Source of the DNA: Trabulsiella guamensis ATCC 49490
Lineage (GTDB): Bacteria; Pseudomonadota; Gammaproteobacteria; Enterobacterales; Enterobacteriaceae
NCBI RefSeq assembly: GCF_000734965.1
Contig: NZ_JMTB01000065.1
Location: 1-64,000 of the forward strand
Reading direction: 5' to 3'
Length of the DNA stretch: 64,000 nt
Below the pieces are notes generated by a model. It was not told where the DNA came from, made no database searches, and saw only the letters and a program-made list of their open reading frames with translations. Below, piece after piece: positions 46,120 to 57,480 of this stretch (its first letter is position 1; each line of letters starts with the position of its first letter). The translations under genes were made by a program, and so were the position numbers.

Positions 46120-46944
46120 GTGCAAGGCGTACCCGATCAGTTCACCGATGAAACAGACAGCGCCCGCTTTCGCCATCTGGCGCACGTGCCCGGCGTTGAG
46201 CTTTATCATGCGCATATTTCCCGCTACGCCTTTGAACCTCATACGCATGAAGCATTTGGTATTGGCGCGATAGAACTGGGGGCGGAGCGCTTTCGCTATC
46301 GTGGTACCCAGTACGTGGCGCCGATCAATTCTGTGATCACAATGAATCCCGACGAATTGCATACCGGTGAAGCGGAAACGGCAGAGGGCTGGCGCTATCG
46401 AATGGTGTATCTGGAGCCGGATCTGCTCGAAGAGGTGACAGGCATTCGTCACTGGTGGTTTAGCGATGTCATGCGCATCGATCCGCTGCGCGCCCGACAG
46501 ACTGGCACGCTGATTTACGCGATGTGGCATACCGACGATCCACTGGCGCAAAAAGGGTTGCTGTTGGATCTAATCGATACCTTTCGCCCTTTTGCCCACC
46601 ATGCCCCCAACCGACAGGAAAGTGGTCACCGTTTCGACCGTGTGCGTGACTATCTGCATGACAACTACATGCACGCCGTCACGCTGGATGAACTTGCGCA
46701 GGTGGTGTCGCTCAGTCCGTATCATTTTCAGCGCCAGTTTAAGGTTCATTTCCACGTTACGCCGCATCAGATGCTGATGGCGATCCGTCTCTGGCGCGCC
46801 AAGAACTTTCTCACCCATGGCATGCCCGCAGCCGAGGTCGCCGCCGCAACAGGGCTGGTCGATCAATCCCATTTAACCCGCACGTTCACCCGCCGCTACG
46901 GCATCACGCCAGTCCGCTATCAGAAACAGGTCGCCCGGCGCTGA
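46120..46944 (+). CDS. AraC-family regulator with cupin domain
   Basis: 274 residues from the chosen start. N-terminal cupin sensing domain (about 20-140; SRYAFEPHTHEAFGIG, NPDELHTGE) and a C-terminal pair of HTH motifs (about 175-270; DELAQVVSLSPYHFQRQFK, AAEVAAATGLVDQSHLTRTF). The frame is open from GTG 46063 and has ATG 46099, but only GTG 46120 has a good ribosome site (GGAGG, five bases away). It lies 74 bp before ytfF on the same strand and may control it. Not present at this place in K-12. Ligand unknown. Confidence 0.85.
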   Translation: MQGVPDQFTDETDSARFRHLAHVPGVELYHAHISRYAFEPHTHEAFGIGAIELGAERFRYRGTQYVAPINSVITMNPDELHTGEAETAEGWRYRMVYLEPDLLEEVTGIRHWWFSDVMRIDPLRARQTGTLIYAMWHTDDPLAQKGLLLDLIDTFRPFAHHAPNRQESGHRFDRVRDYLHDNYMHAVTLDELAQVVSLSPYHFQRQFKVHFHVTPHQMLMAIRLWRAKNFLTHGMPAAEVAAATGLVDQSHLTRTFTRRYGITPVRYQKQVARR

Positions 46945-47018
46945 TGCGCAATCTCATACAATACGCTTCTCCCTTCCCTGCCTACACTTTGGGTTCAACA
47001 AGCTTTAAGGGTTAAGCG

Positions 47019-47987
47019 ATGATAAGCGGCGTGCTGTATGCCCTGCTGGCAGGGTTAATGTGGGGATTGATTTTCGTCGGCCCGCTGATCGTGCCGGAAT
47101 ACCCGGCGATGTTGCAGTCGATGGGACGCTATCTGGCGCTGGGGTTAATCGCTCTGCCGCTGGCGTGGCTGGGTCGCGGACGGCTGAAACAGTTGACACG
47201 TCAGGACTGGCTGACCGCGCTCGGTCTCACCATGATGGGCAATCTGATTTATTACTTGTGCCTCGCGAGCGCCATTCAGCGTGCCGGCGCGCCGGTTTCC
47301 ACGATGATTATCGGTACCCTGCCGGTGGTGATCCCGGTGTTTGCCAACCTGCTTTACAGCCAGCGTGACGGCAAATTGCCCTGGTTACGCATGATCCCTG
47401 CACTGGTGTGCATCGCCTTTGGCTTGCTGTGCGTGAATATCGCCGAGCTGCGCTACGAATTGGTGGGTTTTAACGGGTGGCGCTATGGGTCCGGGATCGG
47501 GCTGGCGCTGATTTCTGTGGTCTGCTGGGCGTGGTATGCGCTGCGTAACGCGCGCTGGCTGCGGGAAAATCCGGATAAGCACCCAATGATGTGGGCAACC
47601 GCGCAGGCACTGGTGACGCTGCCGGTGTCGCTGGCGGGCTATCTTGCGGCTTGCGGCTGGCTGAGTATGCAGGACGTGGCGTTCCCGCTGCCGTTTGGCC
47701 CGCGTCCCGTGGTGTTTGTCAGCCTGATGCTGGCGATTGCGATTTTCTGTTCGTGGGTGGGCGCGCTGTGCTGGAATATCGCCAGCCAGCGGTTACCGAC
47801 AGTGATCGTCGGGCCGCTGATTGTATTTGAAACGCTGGCGGGGTTGCTCTACACCTTTTTGCTTCGTCAGAGCGCCCCGCCATTGCTCACGCTAAGCGGT
47901 ATCCTGCTGCTGGTTACTGGCGTGGTGATGGCGGTCAGAACGAAACCGACGCGTCCCACAGTTACGCCTGTAACTGAACAGGGCTAA
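47019..47987 (+). CDS. ytfF: EamA/DMT-family transporter YtfF
   Basis: 322 residues with about ten membrane spans in two EamA halves (about 3-135 and 155-310). It starts MISGVLYALLAGLMWG and is close to E. coli YtfF throughout. A drug/metabolite exporter fold; the substrate is unknown. The gene upstream is an AraC-type regulator, which hints at inducible export. It converges with the chemoreceptor gene three bases after its stop. Confidence 0.92.
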   Translation: MISGVLYALLAGLMWGLIFVGPLIVPEYPAMLQSMGRYLALGLIALPLAWLGRGRLKQLTRQDWLTALGLTMMGNLIYYLCLASAIQRAGAPVSTMIIGTLPVVIPVFANLLYSQRDGKLPWLRMIPALVCIAFGLLCVNIAELRYELVGFNGWRYGSGIGLALISVVCWAWYALRNARWLRENPDKHPMMWATAQALVTLPVSLAGYLAACGWLSMQDVAFPLPFGPRPVVFVSLMLAIAIFCSWVGALCWNIASQRLPTVIVGPLIVFETLAGLLYTFLLRQSAPPLLTLSGILLLVTGVVMAVRTKPTRPTVTPVTEQG

Positions 47988-47990
47988 TCG

Positions 47991-49646
47991 TCAGAAAGTT
48001 TCCCAGGTGCCGTCGGCGGTTGCCAGTGCCGGAACCGATTTTTTTACCGTTGTTGCTGGACGGGCCGGCGTCGTTTTTGGCGCATTGCCGCGGAGGATTT
48101 TGAACACCGCGACAGTCTCGTTCAGACGTGCGGACTGTTCTTCGAGCGCCGCTGCAGCCGCGGCAGACTCTTCCACCAGCGAGGCGTTCTGCTGCGTCAC
48201 GCGATCCATTTCAGCAATAGCCTGACCAACCTGATCAATGCCACGGCTCTGCTCATCCGACGCCGAGGCGATCTCAGCCATGATGTCATTCACACGCGTC
48301 ACCGAGGTCACGATTTCCGCCATCGTTTCACCCGCTTCATGAACCAGCGAAGAACCGGTGCTAACGCGCTCGACCGAGTCTTCAATCAGCCCTTTAATCT
48401 CTTTGGCTGCCTGCGCGCTGCGTTGTGCCAGCGTGCGAACCTCACCCGCCACCACCGCAAAGCCTCTGCCCTGCTCACCGGCACGCGCGGCTTCGACGGC
48501 AGCATTCAGCGCCAGGATATTAGTCTGGAAGGCAATGCCGTCGATCACGCTGGTAATCTGCGAAATTTGGCCGGAACTGCGGGCAATTTCATCCATCGTG
48601 CGAACCACGCCATCCACCACTTCACCGCCTTTCTGCGCGGTTTTTGAGGCGGTCAGCGCGAGACCGGACGCCTGGCGGGCGTTGTCGGCGTTTTGCTTCA
48701 CAGTGGCCGTCAGCTGTTCCATGCTGGCTGCCGTCTCTTCCAGTGATGCCGCCTGCTGCTCCGTGCGGGAAGAGAGATCATTGCTGCCTGCGGAGATTTC
48801 GCCCGCACCGGTGTAGATGGTGTCAGCGCCTTCGCGCACGATGGTGACCGTTTTCGCCAGCGCCTGCTGCATTTCACGCACGTTGCCCGCCAGCAGCGCC
48901 ATTTCGTTACGGCCTTCGGCGTCAATAGGGTGCGTCAGGTCGCCTGCGGCAATCGCGCGAATGTGTTCCATCACCTGATGCAGCGGTTTCAGTAGTACGC
49001 GCTGCATCGCCACCCAGCTCGCCACAATCACCACGACAACGACCACCATAATAGTCGCGAGGATCCAAAGAATGCGCGTGTAATCGTTATTATTGTCCTG
49101 GATGCCAGCGTTGCTCAGTTGCGTCTGCATCGCACGCCATTCGCGGTAAGACTTCTGCATCGCCTGCTGTTTCTGTTCGGCGTTCTCTTTAAACATCTCT
49201 TCCAGTTTGCCCTGCTCCAGCAGAACATTCATGCGGGCAAGGGTGGCGGAGTATATGCCAAACTGTGTTTCCAGGCTCTCGGTCAGGGTTTGGTCGATTC
49301 CCGGGGTATTGGGCAGTTCGTGGTAGCGGTCATAGTGATCTTTGGCTTCCGCCAGCAGAGCGTTAGCCGTTTTCACCAGTTCACTTAACTGGCCGCCGTT
49401 GATTTGCGTTCCCATGCTGCTTTGCAGGCGCAGCATCCCGCGGTTGAGGGTGACGCGTGCCTGGTTGAGACTCACCCAGGCATCAGTAAATGCGGCGACG
49501 TTCTGGCTGGAGAGCTGAGCGACGCTGAAGTTGTGTTTATCGTTATTGAGCGCCTTAATAAATACTCCCGCAGAAAAGAGCTGCATTGCGCCGAGCACAA
49601 GCAACACCGAAATCAGCAGGGTGATGACTTTTATACGTTTGAACAT
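47991..49646 (-). CDS. Tsr-like methyl-accepting chemotaxis protein
   Basis: 551 residues, the same length as Tsr. TM1 about 8-30, four-helix sensor, TM2 about 190-212, HAMP and a signalling domain with the invariant tip [16 protein letters not shown]. Arg64, Arg69 and Arg73 align exactly with the ligand-binding arginines of Tsr/Tar, so an amino acid or similar carboxylate ligand is likely. It ends TWETF, the CheR/CheB-tethering pentapeptide, so it should adapt on its own. Sigma-28 promoter upstream. Tsr itself lies elsewhere in enterics, so this is an extra high-abundance-type receptor. Confidence 0.93.
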   Translation of the reverse strand: MFKRIKVITLLISVLLVLGAMQLFSAGVFIKALNNDKHNFSVAQLSSQNVAAFTDAWVSLNQARVTLNRGMLRLQSSMGTQINGGQLSELVKTANALLAEAKDHYDRYHELPNTPGIDQTLTESLETQFGIYSATLARMNVLLEQGKLEEMFKENAEQKQQAMQKSYREWRAMQTQLSNAGIQDNNNDYTRILWILATIMVVVVVVIVASWVAMQRVLLKPLHQVMEHIRAIAAGDLTHPIDAEGRNEMALLAGNVREMQQALAKTVTIVREGADTIYTGAGEISAGSNDLSSRTEQQAASLEETAASMEQLTATVKQNADNARQASGLALTASKTAQKGGEVVDGVVRTMDEIARSSGQISQITSVIDGIAFQTNILALNAAVEAARAGEQGRGFAVVAGEVRTLAQRSAQAAKEIKGLIEDSVERVSTGSSLVHEAGETMAEIVTSVTRVNDIMAEIASASDEQSRGIDQVGQAIAEMDRVTQQNASLVEESAAAAAALEEQSARLNETVAVFKILRGNAPKTTPARPATTVKKSVPALATADGTWETF

Positions 49647-49682
49647 GGATAGCCTTTTTTATATGCAGGTGTTGAGCACTAT

Positions 49683-49709
49683 CTATCGGCAGCCGTTTGC
49701 GGTTGTTTA
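49683..49709 (-). promoter_or_regulatory. Sigma-28 (FliA) promoter
   Basis: On the minus strand TAAACAAC-N11-GCCGATAG, 37 bp before the Tsr-like gene. The -10 matches at 7 of 8 and the spacing is exact; the -35 is weaker than that at 18960-18986. Confidence 0.78.
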
Positions 49710-49837
49710 ACGGCCTTTCGTTCAGGCGAGTTGCCAGGCGGCAATTTTTCAATACGGGTCAGAGCCTTAACGCACAAAATTTTTTGTGACAAAGCTCTCA
49801 AAATACAGCACCTCAAAAGAGGTATAGCGTTATTTTA

Positions 49838-49860
49838 AAGATGCATTTAATATGCATCTT
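49838..49860. promoter_or_regulatory. NsrR operator upstream of ytfE
   Basis: AAGATGCATTT-A-ATATGCATCTT closely matches the 11-1-11 NsrR consensus and lies 26 bp before ytfE. It predicts derepression by nitric oxide, as in E. coli. Confidence 0.9.
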
Positions 49861-49886
49861 ATATTATTCATGATGAGGTAACTGCT

Positions 49887-50549
49887 ATGGCCTTCCGCGA
49901 CCAACCTTTAGGTGAACTGGCGCTCTCCATCCCGCGCGCCTCTGCGCTGTTCCGTAAATACGATATGGATTACTGCTGTGGCGGCAAGCAGACGCTCGAG
50001 CGCGCTGCAACCCGTAAGGAGCTGGATCTCGACGCCATCGAAGCCGAGCTGGCAATGCTCGCTGAGCAGCCGGTAGAGAAAGACTGGCGCGTGGCACCGC
50101 TCGGTGAAATCATCAATCACATCATTGTGCGTTATCATGATCGTCATCGCGAACAGCTTCCTGAACTGATCCTGCAGGCCACCAAAGTGGAACGCGTTCA
50201 CGCCGACAAACCCACTGTGCCGCGCGGTCTGGCGAAATACCTGACTATGCTGCATCAGGAGCTTTCCAGCCATATGATGAAAGAGGAGCAGATCCTGTTC
50301 CCGATGATCAAGCAGGGCATGGGAAGTCAGGCAATGGGACCGATAAGCGTAATGGAAAGCGAGCATGATGAAGCGGGTGAACTGCTGGAGGTGATTAAGC
50401 ACACCACCAATAACGTCACCCCGCCGCCGGAAGCGTGCACCACATGGAAAGCGATGTACAACGGCATTAACGAGATGATTGATGATCTGATGGAACACAT
50501 CAGTCTGGAGAATAACGTGCTGTTCCCGCGTGCGCTTGCCGGGGAATAA
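49887..50549 (+). CDS. ytfE: Iron-sulfur cluster repair protein YtfE (RIC)
   Basis: 220 residues, di-iron protein that repairs Fe-S clusters after nitrosative or oxidative damage. N-terminal ScdA-type domain with [10 protein letters not shown] (Cys pair about 30-31), then a haemerythrin-like domain with metal-ligand histidines in [42 protein letters not shown] and [11 protein letters not shown]. Expressed under NsrR control from the site just upstream. Confidence 0.97.
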   Translation: MAFRDQPLGELALSIPRASALFRKYDMDYCCGGKQTLERAATRKELDLDAIEAELAMLAEQPVEKDWRVAPLGEIINHIIVRYHDRHREQLPELILQATKVERVHADKPTVPRGLAKYLTMLHQELSSHMMKEEQILFPMIKQGMGSQAMGPISVMESEHDEAGELLEVIKHTTNNVTPPPEACTTWKAMYNGINEMIDDLMEHISLENNVLFPRALAGE

Positions 50550-50556
50550 CAACATT

Positions 50557-50581
50557 GCCCGGTGGCGCAATGCCACCGGGC
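50557..50581. repeat. REP-like palindrome between ytfE and cycA
   Basis: Perfect GCCCGGTGGC and GCCACCGGGC arms around a 5-base loop, without a strong U-tract, between two converging genes. It may still act as a weak bidirectional terminator. Confidence 0.75.
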
Positions 50582-50587
50582 CAATCA

Positions 50588-51997
50588 TTAACGCAGGTCT
50601 GCCCTACGTTTCTTACCGATATACAGCCAGCCTAAGCCCAGTGCGATAAACCACAGCGGCGTCACGATCAGCGCCTGACGGGTGTCATCTTCCAGCGTCA
50701 ACAGCACAATAACGAAGACGAAGAACGCCATGCAGACCCAACACATCACTTTGCCCAGCGGCATCTTGTAGATCGATTTCTCATGCAGCTGTGGACGCTG
50801 TTTGCGGTACACCAGGTACGAGCAGAGGATAATCGTCCAGACGAACATGAAAAGGATCGCCGAGACGGTCGTAATCATGGTGAACGCAGTAATCACGCTC
50901 GGGTTAACGTACAGCATTACCACGCCGCCCAACAGGCAGATACAGGAAAAGGTCAGCCCTTTCGCCGGAACTGCGCGCTTAGAGAGTTTGGCGAAGGCTT
51001 TCGGCGCTACGCCGTCCTGCGCCAGACCGAACAACATACGGCTGGTTGAGAACACACCGCTGTTGGCAGAAGAAGCCGCGGAAGTCAGCACCACGAAGTT
51101 AATGATACTGGCCGCTGCCGGCAGACCGACCAGCACGAACAGCTCAACAAACGGGCTCTTGTCCGGTACCACTGAGCTCCACGGAGTGACCGACATAATG
51201 ACGATCAGCGCAAACACGTAGAACATGATGATACGAATGGGAATGGAGTTGATGGCGCGTGGCAGGGATTTTTCCGGATCTTTTGTTTCCGCCGCCGTAG
51301 TGCCCACCAGTTCGATACCGACGAAGGCAAACACCGCTATCTGGAAGCCAGCAAAAAAGCCGCTCAGCCCTTTCGGGAACCAGCCGCCGTCATTCCACAG
51401 ATGGGCAAACGAGGCTTCAACCCCGGTTGGTGACTGGAAGTGTGTCAGCACCATTACCAGCCCCACGATAATCAGCGCCACGATGGCAACGATTTTGATC
51501 ATCGCAAACCAGAACTCCATCTCACCGAACATCTTCACCGTGGCGAGGTTCAGACTCAACAGCAGAACCACGACTGCCAGCGATGCCACCCAGTCGGAGA
51601 GTTCGGGGAACCAGAATTGCGCGTACGCTGTGATGGCGACAACATCGGCCATCCCGGTGACCACCCAACAGAACCAGTAGGTCCAGCCGGTGAAATACCC
51701 CGCCCACGGACCAAGCAGATCGGCCGCGAAGTCGCTAAAGGATTTGTACTCGAGATTAGACAGCAGCAGTTCGCCCATCGCTCGCATGACGAAGAACAGC
51801 ATGAAGCCGATGATCATATAGACAAAGATGATCGACGGCCCGGCAAGACTGATGGTTTTACCGGAGCCCATAAACAGTCCGGTACCGATGGCGCCGCCGA
51901 TGGCGATAAGCTGGATATGACGGTTAGTAAGATTTCGCCGTAGCGATTGTTCAGCCGGATCCTGCTCTTCAGCAGCGACTTTAACCTGATCTACCAT
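50588..51997 (-). CDS. cycA: D-serine/D-alanine/glycine permease CycA
   Basis: 469 residues, amino-acid-polyamine-cation family symporter with 12 membrane spans in the inner membrane. The first span region carries the family motif AIGGAIGTGLFMGSG (about 32-46), and EFWFAMIKIVAIV follows near 155. It takes up glycine, D-alanine, D-serine and D-cycloserine. The leader has a CA-rich segment that fits control by the sRNA GcvB. Full length. Confidence 0.96.
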   Translation of the reverse strand: MVDQVKVAAEEQDPAEQSLRRNLTNRHIQLIAIGGAIGTGLFMGSGKTISLAGPSIIFVYMIIGFMLFFVMRAMGELLLSNLEYKSFSDFAADLLGPWAGYFTGWTYWFCWVVTGMADVVAITAYAQFWFPELSDWVASLAVVVLLLSLNLATVKMFGEMEFWFAMIKIVAIVALIIVGLVMVLTHFQSPTGVEASFAHLWNDGGWFPKGLSGFFAGFQIAVFAFVGIELVGTTAAETKDPEKSLPRAINSIPIRIIMFYVFALIVIMSVTPWSSVVPDKSPFVELFVLVGLPAAASIINFVVLTSAASSANSGVFSTSRMLFGLAQDGVAPKAFAKLSKRAVPAKGLTFSCICLLGGVVMLYVNPSVITAFTMITTVSAILFMFVWTIILCSYLVYRKQRPQLHEKSIYKMPLGKVMCWVCMAFFVFVIVLLTLEDDTRQALIVTPLWFIALGLGWLYIGKKRRADLR

Positions 51998-52018
51998 GTG
52001 ATTTTCTTCCTGTGTTCC

Positions 52019-52031
52019 TGTTGTGTTGTGC
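52019..52031 (-). promoter_or_regulatory. Probable GcvB target site in the cycA leader
   Basis: On the mRNA GCACAACACAACA lies about 22 bases before the cycA start. CACAACA is the core paired by the R1 region of GcvB, and cycA is a known GcvB target in enterics. The rest of 52032-52298 is AT-rich promoter sequence plus a small palindrome near 52264-52285; no gene is seen. Confidence 0.6.
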
Positions 52032-52298
52032 TGGCTCTGCGGCCCTTTATGCTCTGGACCCTGTTCAGGGATTTATCGATATTAGGTAAGAATCGGCGGG
52101 TTGAATACCTGGAAATGAATTAAATGTTAATTTTATGTTTAAAATGAGTGTTATATCACTCTTAAAACGCGAATCACTTCACAATAAATCGCACAAAATC
52201 GATATTGTCAGCATTAAATAACAATAAATTTATAACTTGAGGATTTTACTCTGTTTCTGAACATCCTCTCCCCAGATGAGGAGAGGATTCATCCTGCC

Positions 52299-52919
52299 TT
52301 ACAGAATTTCCAGCAGCTCAACGTCAAAAACCAGCGTGCTGAACGGCGGAATGGACGCGCCTGCGCCACGCTCACCATACGCCAGGTTGTGCGGGATAGT
52401 CAGTTCCCACTTCGACCCCACCGGCATCAGGGTCAGCGCTTCAATCCAGCCAGCGATCACGCCGTTCACCGGGAATTCTGCCGGTTCGCCACGGGCGACA
52501 GAGCTGTCAAATACGGTGCCGTCGATAAGCTTACCGGTATAATGCACACGAACGCGGTCAGTACGCGCCGGGATAGCGCCTTCGCCCTGGTTAATCACCC
52601 GGAATTGCAAACCAGATTCGGTGCTATTTACACCCTCTTTCTCACGGTTTTCTTCCAGATATTTCACGCCATCGGCGGCCATCGCTTCGAAGCGCTCACG
52701 GCGAACGGCATCTGCACGTTCGTGGATTTCACGCAGCGCACGATGCACTACATCAACCGGAACCTGCGGCTGTTTGCCTTCCAGCGCGTCGGCAATACCC
52801 GCTACCAGTGCTTCCGGCAGCAGCCCCTGCAAACCGGATTCGCTAAGCTGTTGTCCTACCTGTAAGCCAATACCGTAACTAGCCTGCGCTTCAATCGTGT
52901 CAAAAGTCGGGGTTGCCAT
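52299..52919 (-). CDS. fklB: FKBP-type peptidyl-prolyl isomerase FklB
   Basis: 206 residues (FKBP22). N-terminal dimerisation helices (about 1-90) and a C-terminal FKBP domain with [18 protein letters not shown] and the active-site VIAGWIEAL and AYGERGAG segments. Speeds proline isomerisation in protein folding. The frame is open 16 codons upstream, but AAAGGAAAG precedes ATG 52919, which gives the E. coli start [12 protein letters not shown]. Confidence 0.96.
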   Translation of the reverse strand: MATPTFDTIEAQASYGIGLQVGQQLSESGLQGLLPEALVAGIADALEGKQPQVPVDVVHRALREIHERADAVRRERFEAMAADGVKYLEENREKEGVNSTESGLQFRVINQGEGAIPARTDRVRVHYTGKLIDGTVFDSSVARGEPAEFPVNGVIAGWIEALTLMPVGSKWELTIPHNLAYGERGAGASIPPFSTLVFDVELLEIL

Positions 52920-53077
52920 CGTCTTTCCTTTCATCGGGTATAAAGTAGCGGGCAGCATAGCAGCCATGCCGTTTCGGGTAAAACTTTGTGTAACGTGAAG
53001 AGAGTAAATGTGGCCCTGAGAAAATTATGTATATACTGAGGGCACAGGAACCAGGAACGCGGAGCAGGAGGAAAGCC

Positions 53078-53686
53078 ATGCCCGGGCGAAACCCGTTACA
53101 ACAGACGTTGCTGAAAATCTGGCACGCACCGGATGACATTCGTTTGATGGATCCCCTGCCGCCGCTGCATCGTCGCGGTATTATCGTCGGTGCTCTGTTA
53201 GTGGTGATCGGCGTTCTGCTGCCGTCAGGGGATGACAACCGCTCCTCGCCCCCTGCAACACGCGATGCACAGCTTAATATCCAGTCCTCATCCCAACCGC
53301 CGCGGGTGACTCCCTCTGTCAGTGATTCTCAGCCGGTGGCGCCTGTCGCGCCAGAACCGGTCCAGGAAGAGGATCCACAAACGCAGGCACAAACGCCGCC
53401 GCAACCGACGCCGGGTATCGAACAGCAATGGCGCTCTTATCGCGTTGAGTCGGGGAAAACCCTTGCCCAGTTGTTCCGCGACCATAATCTGCCGCCGACA
53501 GATGTCTACGCGATGGCGAAAGTGGAAGGCAGCGGCAAACCACTGAGCAATCTGCAAACCGGGCAGATGATTCAGATCCGTCAGAATGCTAACGGTGTGG
53601 TGACCGGATTAACGATCGATACCGGAAACGACCAGCAGGTGCTGTTTACCCGTCAGTCCGATGGCAGCTTTATTCGCGCACGATAA
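53078..53686 (+). CDS. ytfB: OapA-family LysM-like cell-division protein YtfB
   Basis: 202 residues. A cytoplasmic N-terminus with the OapA N-motif (WHAPDDIRLMDPLPPLHRR) is followed by one membrane span (about 35-50), a proline/glutamine-rich periplasmic linker (about 60-125) and a C-terminal LysM-like OapA domain (QWRSYRVESGKTLAQLFRDHNL to the end) that binds glycans. In E. coli it localises to the division site. AGGAGGAAAGCC precedes ATG 53078; the frame is open 17 codons further upstream. Confidence 0.93.
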   Translation: MPGRNPLQQTLLKIWHAPDDIRLMDPLPPLHRRGIIVGALLVVIGVLLPSGDDNRSSPPATRDAQLNIQSSSQPPRVTPSVSDSQPVAPVAPEPVQEEDPQTQAQTPPQPTPGIEQQWRSYRVESGKTLAQLFRDHNLPPTDVYAMAKVEGSGKPLSNLQTGQMIQIRQNANGVVTGLTIDTGNDQQVLFTRQSDGSFIRAR

Positions 53687-53740
53687 ACGACTCCGCCCCG
53701 GTGGTGTCGGCCTGACCAGTAAAGAAACACCGGACGCAGA

Positions 53741-53769
53741 AAAGCAAAACGCCGGCTCCAGGCCGGCGC
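53741..53769 (-). terminator. rplI operon terminator
   Basis: CGCCGGC and GCCGGCG arms with a short loop; on the minus strand it runs into TTTTGCTTTT. It ends the rpsF-priB-rpsR-rplI transcript. Confidence 0.88.
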
Positions 53770-53793
53770 TTCGATATTGATGCGAGTAATTAA

Positions 53794-54255
<462 letters not shown>

Positions 54256-54284
54256 TCAAAGTCGTATTAATGGACCGTGACCGA

Positions 54285-54831
<547 letters not shown>

Positions 54832-54836
54832 CAGGA

Positions 54837-55250
<414 letters not shown>

Positions 55251-55272
55251 TTATTCAGCCTCCTGTCTGGGT

Positions 55273-55317
55273 CAGCCGCAGCCCATGGAGGCAAGGAACG
55301 TGATTAAAGGGCGGCTG
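55273..55317 (-). ncRNA. rpsF leader hairpin (S6:S18 autoregulation)
   Basis: CAGCCGC and GCGGCTG form a 7-bp closing stem around a 31-base internal region, 41 bp before rpsF. Enteric rpsF leaders fold in this position into a structure bound by the S6:S18 complex to limit operon expression. The remaining gap to yjfY (55318-55561) holds no gene. Confidence 0.6.
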
Positions 55318-55561
55318 AAAAATTGACGCGTCATTCTACTTGCGGGGCTTGGTAAAGACAAGGTGATTGTCTAAATAATTCGCACAAAGCGAGAAGCGGG
55401 GTTAAGTCGGTGATTTAAAATCAATCAGAACGGATGCGGCATTTTTTTGAACAACTGCATCAGAAATGGTCGCTATTTAACCTGCGGGGAGGCATTACAC
55501 TTACATCATACACCCTCCGTACTGTTGTACAGGGAAGGAGAGGTGGTAAGGAGTAGACATT

Positions 55562-55837
55562 ATGAAACGCATCGCACTGGCTGTACTGGCTGCGTTATTG
55601 CTAAACGTAAATGCGATGGCAGCCGTAAAAATCACCGGCTCACAAGCCAAAAATATGGATGATGTGCATAGCTTAGGCGTTATTTACATAAACCATAACC
55701 TCGCCACTGAAAGCGAAGCGGATCAAGCCCTTAACGAAGAGAGTGACGCGCAAGGCGCAAGGTATTTCTACCCGGTATTGCTGCATGAACCGGAGAGTAA
55801 TGGCCTTATCCATGCCAGCGCCGAAATTTACCGCTAG
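55562..55837 (+). CDS. yjfY: YhcN/DUF1471-family periplasmic protein YjfY
   Basis: 91 residues. Signal peptide about 1-21 (VNAMA-AV) and a single DUF1471 domain with VKITGSQAKNMDDVHSLGVI. This small family (BhsA, McbA, YhcN) links to stress and biofilm responses; the role of YjfY itself is unknown. GGAGTAGACATT precedes the ATG. Ends at a strong terminator. Confidence 0.92.
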   Translation: MKRIALAVLAALLLNVNAMAAVKITGSQAKNMDDVHSLGVIYINHNLATESEADQALNEESDAQGARYFYPVLLHEPESNGLIHASAEIYR

Positions 55838-55885
55838 CACCAGGAACATCCTAACGAGAAGTTAACCATCCCCTTTATTTTATTT

Positions 55886-55910
55886 GCCCCCGTGTCCGGG
55901 GGCTTTTTTT
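55886..55910 (+). terminator. yjfY terminator
   Basis: GCCCCCG and CGGGGGC arms with a TGTC loop, followed by seven T. Also faces the ulaF end. Confidence 0.92.
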
Positions 55911-55930
55911 AGGTGCGGGTAACCCGTAGG

Positions 55931-56620
55931 TTATTTTTGCCCGTAATACGCATCCGGCCCGTGCTTACGCAGAAAGTGTTTATGCATTAATGCCGGATCA
56001 ATAGCGTTCAGTTGTGGATTGATTCCGCGCGCAATCCACGCCATCTTCGCCACCTCTTCCATCACCACAGCGTTATGTACCGCGTCGTGGGCATTTTTTC
56101 CCCAGGCAAAAGGCCCGTGCTGATACACCACGACACCTGGCGTATGCAGCGGCTCGCATTCGCCGAGCGTTTCTATAATAACCGTGCCGGTATGCCGCTC
56201 ATACGCTTCCGCGATCTCTTGTTCGCTAAGTGCGCGGGTGCAGGGAATATCTCCCCAGAAGTAATCAGCATGCGTCGTCCCCAGCGCGGGGATTGCCAGC
56301 CCGGCTTGCGCCCAGGCCGTGGCGTGCGTCGAGTGAGTATGCACCACACCACCGATCGACGGATAACGGTGATACAACGCCAGATGCGTGGCGGTATCAG
56401 ACGACGGGCGCCATTGGCCTTCAATGACCCTGCCTTCCAGATCAATGACCACCATGTCGTCAACGGTCATGGCCTCGTACTCCACGCCGCTGGGCTTGAT
56501 CACCACCCGGCGACGCTCACGATCGATAGCACTGACGTTGCCCCAGGTAAACGTCACCAGCCCGTAGCGCGGCAAATCCATATTGGCTTCAAAGACCTGT
56601 TGTTTAAGCTGCTGCATCAT
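55931..56620 (-). CDS. ulaF: L-ribulose-5-phosphate 4-epimerase UlaF
   Basis: 229 residues, class II aldolase/epimerase fold, zinc enzyme. It converts L-ribulose-5-P to D-xylulose-5-P, the last step of anaerobic ascorbate catabolism. Zinc ligands are seen in [15 protein letters not shown], and [10 protein letters not shown] is conserved. Start ATGATG overlaps the ulaE stop. Last gene of ulaABCDEF. Confidence 0.97.
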   Translation of the reverse strand: MMQQLKQQVFEANMDLPRYGLVTFTWGNVSAIDRERRRVVIKPSGVEYEAMTVDDMVVIDLEGRVIEGQWRPSSDTATHLALYHRYPSIGGVVHTHSTHATAWAQAGLAIPALGTTHADYFWGDIPCTRALSEQEIAEAYERHTGTVIIETLGECEPLHTPGVVVYQHGPFAWGKNAHDAVHNAVVMEEVAKMAWIARGINPQLNAIDPALMHKHFLRKHGPDAYYGQK

Positions 56621-57471
56621 GCGGCCTCCCCCAGCCCGGCGCGTGCCATCCGTTCACGCACCCAGTCGCGGGCTTTGACTACTTCGGCAGCGGGGTCGTC
56701 TGCGGTTTCGCTCCACATTTCAATCAGGTAAGGACCGCAGTAACCACTCTGTTTGAGTGTGCGGAAACAGGCTTCGAAATCCACCACACCGCTACCAAAC
56801 GGCACGTTTTTAAACACACCCGGCCGGGTATCTTTAACATGTACCGCCACGATGTGCCCCATACCAGCCTGCAGTTCCATCTGCACGTCGTTGTCCCACG
56901 CCGATAAATTACCGATATCGGGGTAAAGCTGAAACCACGGGTTATTAAGATAGTGCGCGTAACCCAGCGCCTTGCTGATAGAGTTCATCAGCGGGTAATC
57001 CATGATTTCAATTGCCAGCGTTACCTGCGCCCGGCTGGCCATGTCGACGCTCTCCCTCAGTCCGTCGCGAAAACGTCGACGTGTTTCGTCATTGGCCTGC
57101 TGGTAGTAAACGTCGTACCCCGCCAGTTGGATCACCCTGATGCCGACATCCTGCGCAAATCGAATAGCTTTTTGCATGATCGCCAGCCCCTGCGCACGAA
57201 CATGGTTATCTTCGCTGCCGAGCGGGAAACGGCGGTGCGCGCTCAGGCACATCGATGACACCCGAACGCCGGTTTCAGCAATCGCTTTTACCAGTGACAG
57301 CTTTTCTTCCGCCGTCCAGTCAAGGCGCGCCAGCCGTTCATCGGTTTCATCCACCGACATTTCGACAAAATCAAATCCCAGTGATTTCGCCAGCCGCAGC
57401 CGTTCCCGCCAGCACTCCCCGGCCGGGAGCGCTTTTTCATAGATGCCGAGCAGCACCGGATTCGTCGTCAT
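56617..57471 (-). CDS. ulaE: L-xylulose-5-phosphate 3-epimerase UlaE
   Basis: 284 residues, xylose-isomerase-like TIM barrel. Converts L-xylulose-5-P to L-ribulose-5-P. The family has the metal residues in [28 protein letters not shown] and LIEMWSE, all present. Overlaps ulaF by four bases and follows ulaD after nine. Confidence 0.97.
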   Translation of the reverse strand: MTTNPVLLGIYEKALPAGECWRERLRLAKSLGFDFVEMSVDETDERLARLDWTAEEKLSLVKAIAETGVRVSSMCLSAHRRFPLGSEDNHVRAQGLAIMQKAIRFAQDVGIRVIQLAGYDVYYQQANDETRRRFRDGLRESVDMASRAQVTLAIEIMDYPLMNSISKALGYAHYLNNPWFQLYPDIGNLSAWDNDVQMELQAGMGHIVAVHVKDTRPGVFKNVPFGSGVVDFEACFRTLKQSGYCGPYLIEMWSETADDPAAEVVKARDWVRERMARAGLGEAA

Positions 57472-57480
57472 AACCGCTCC

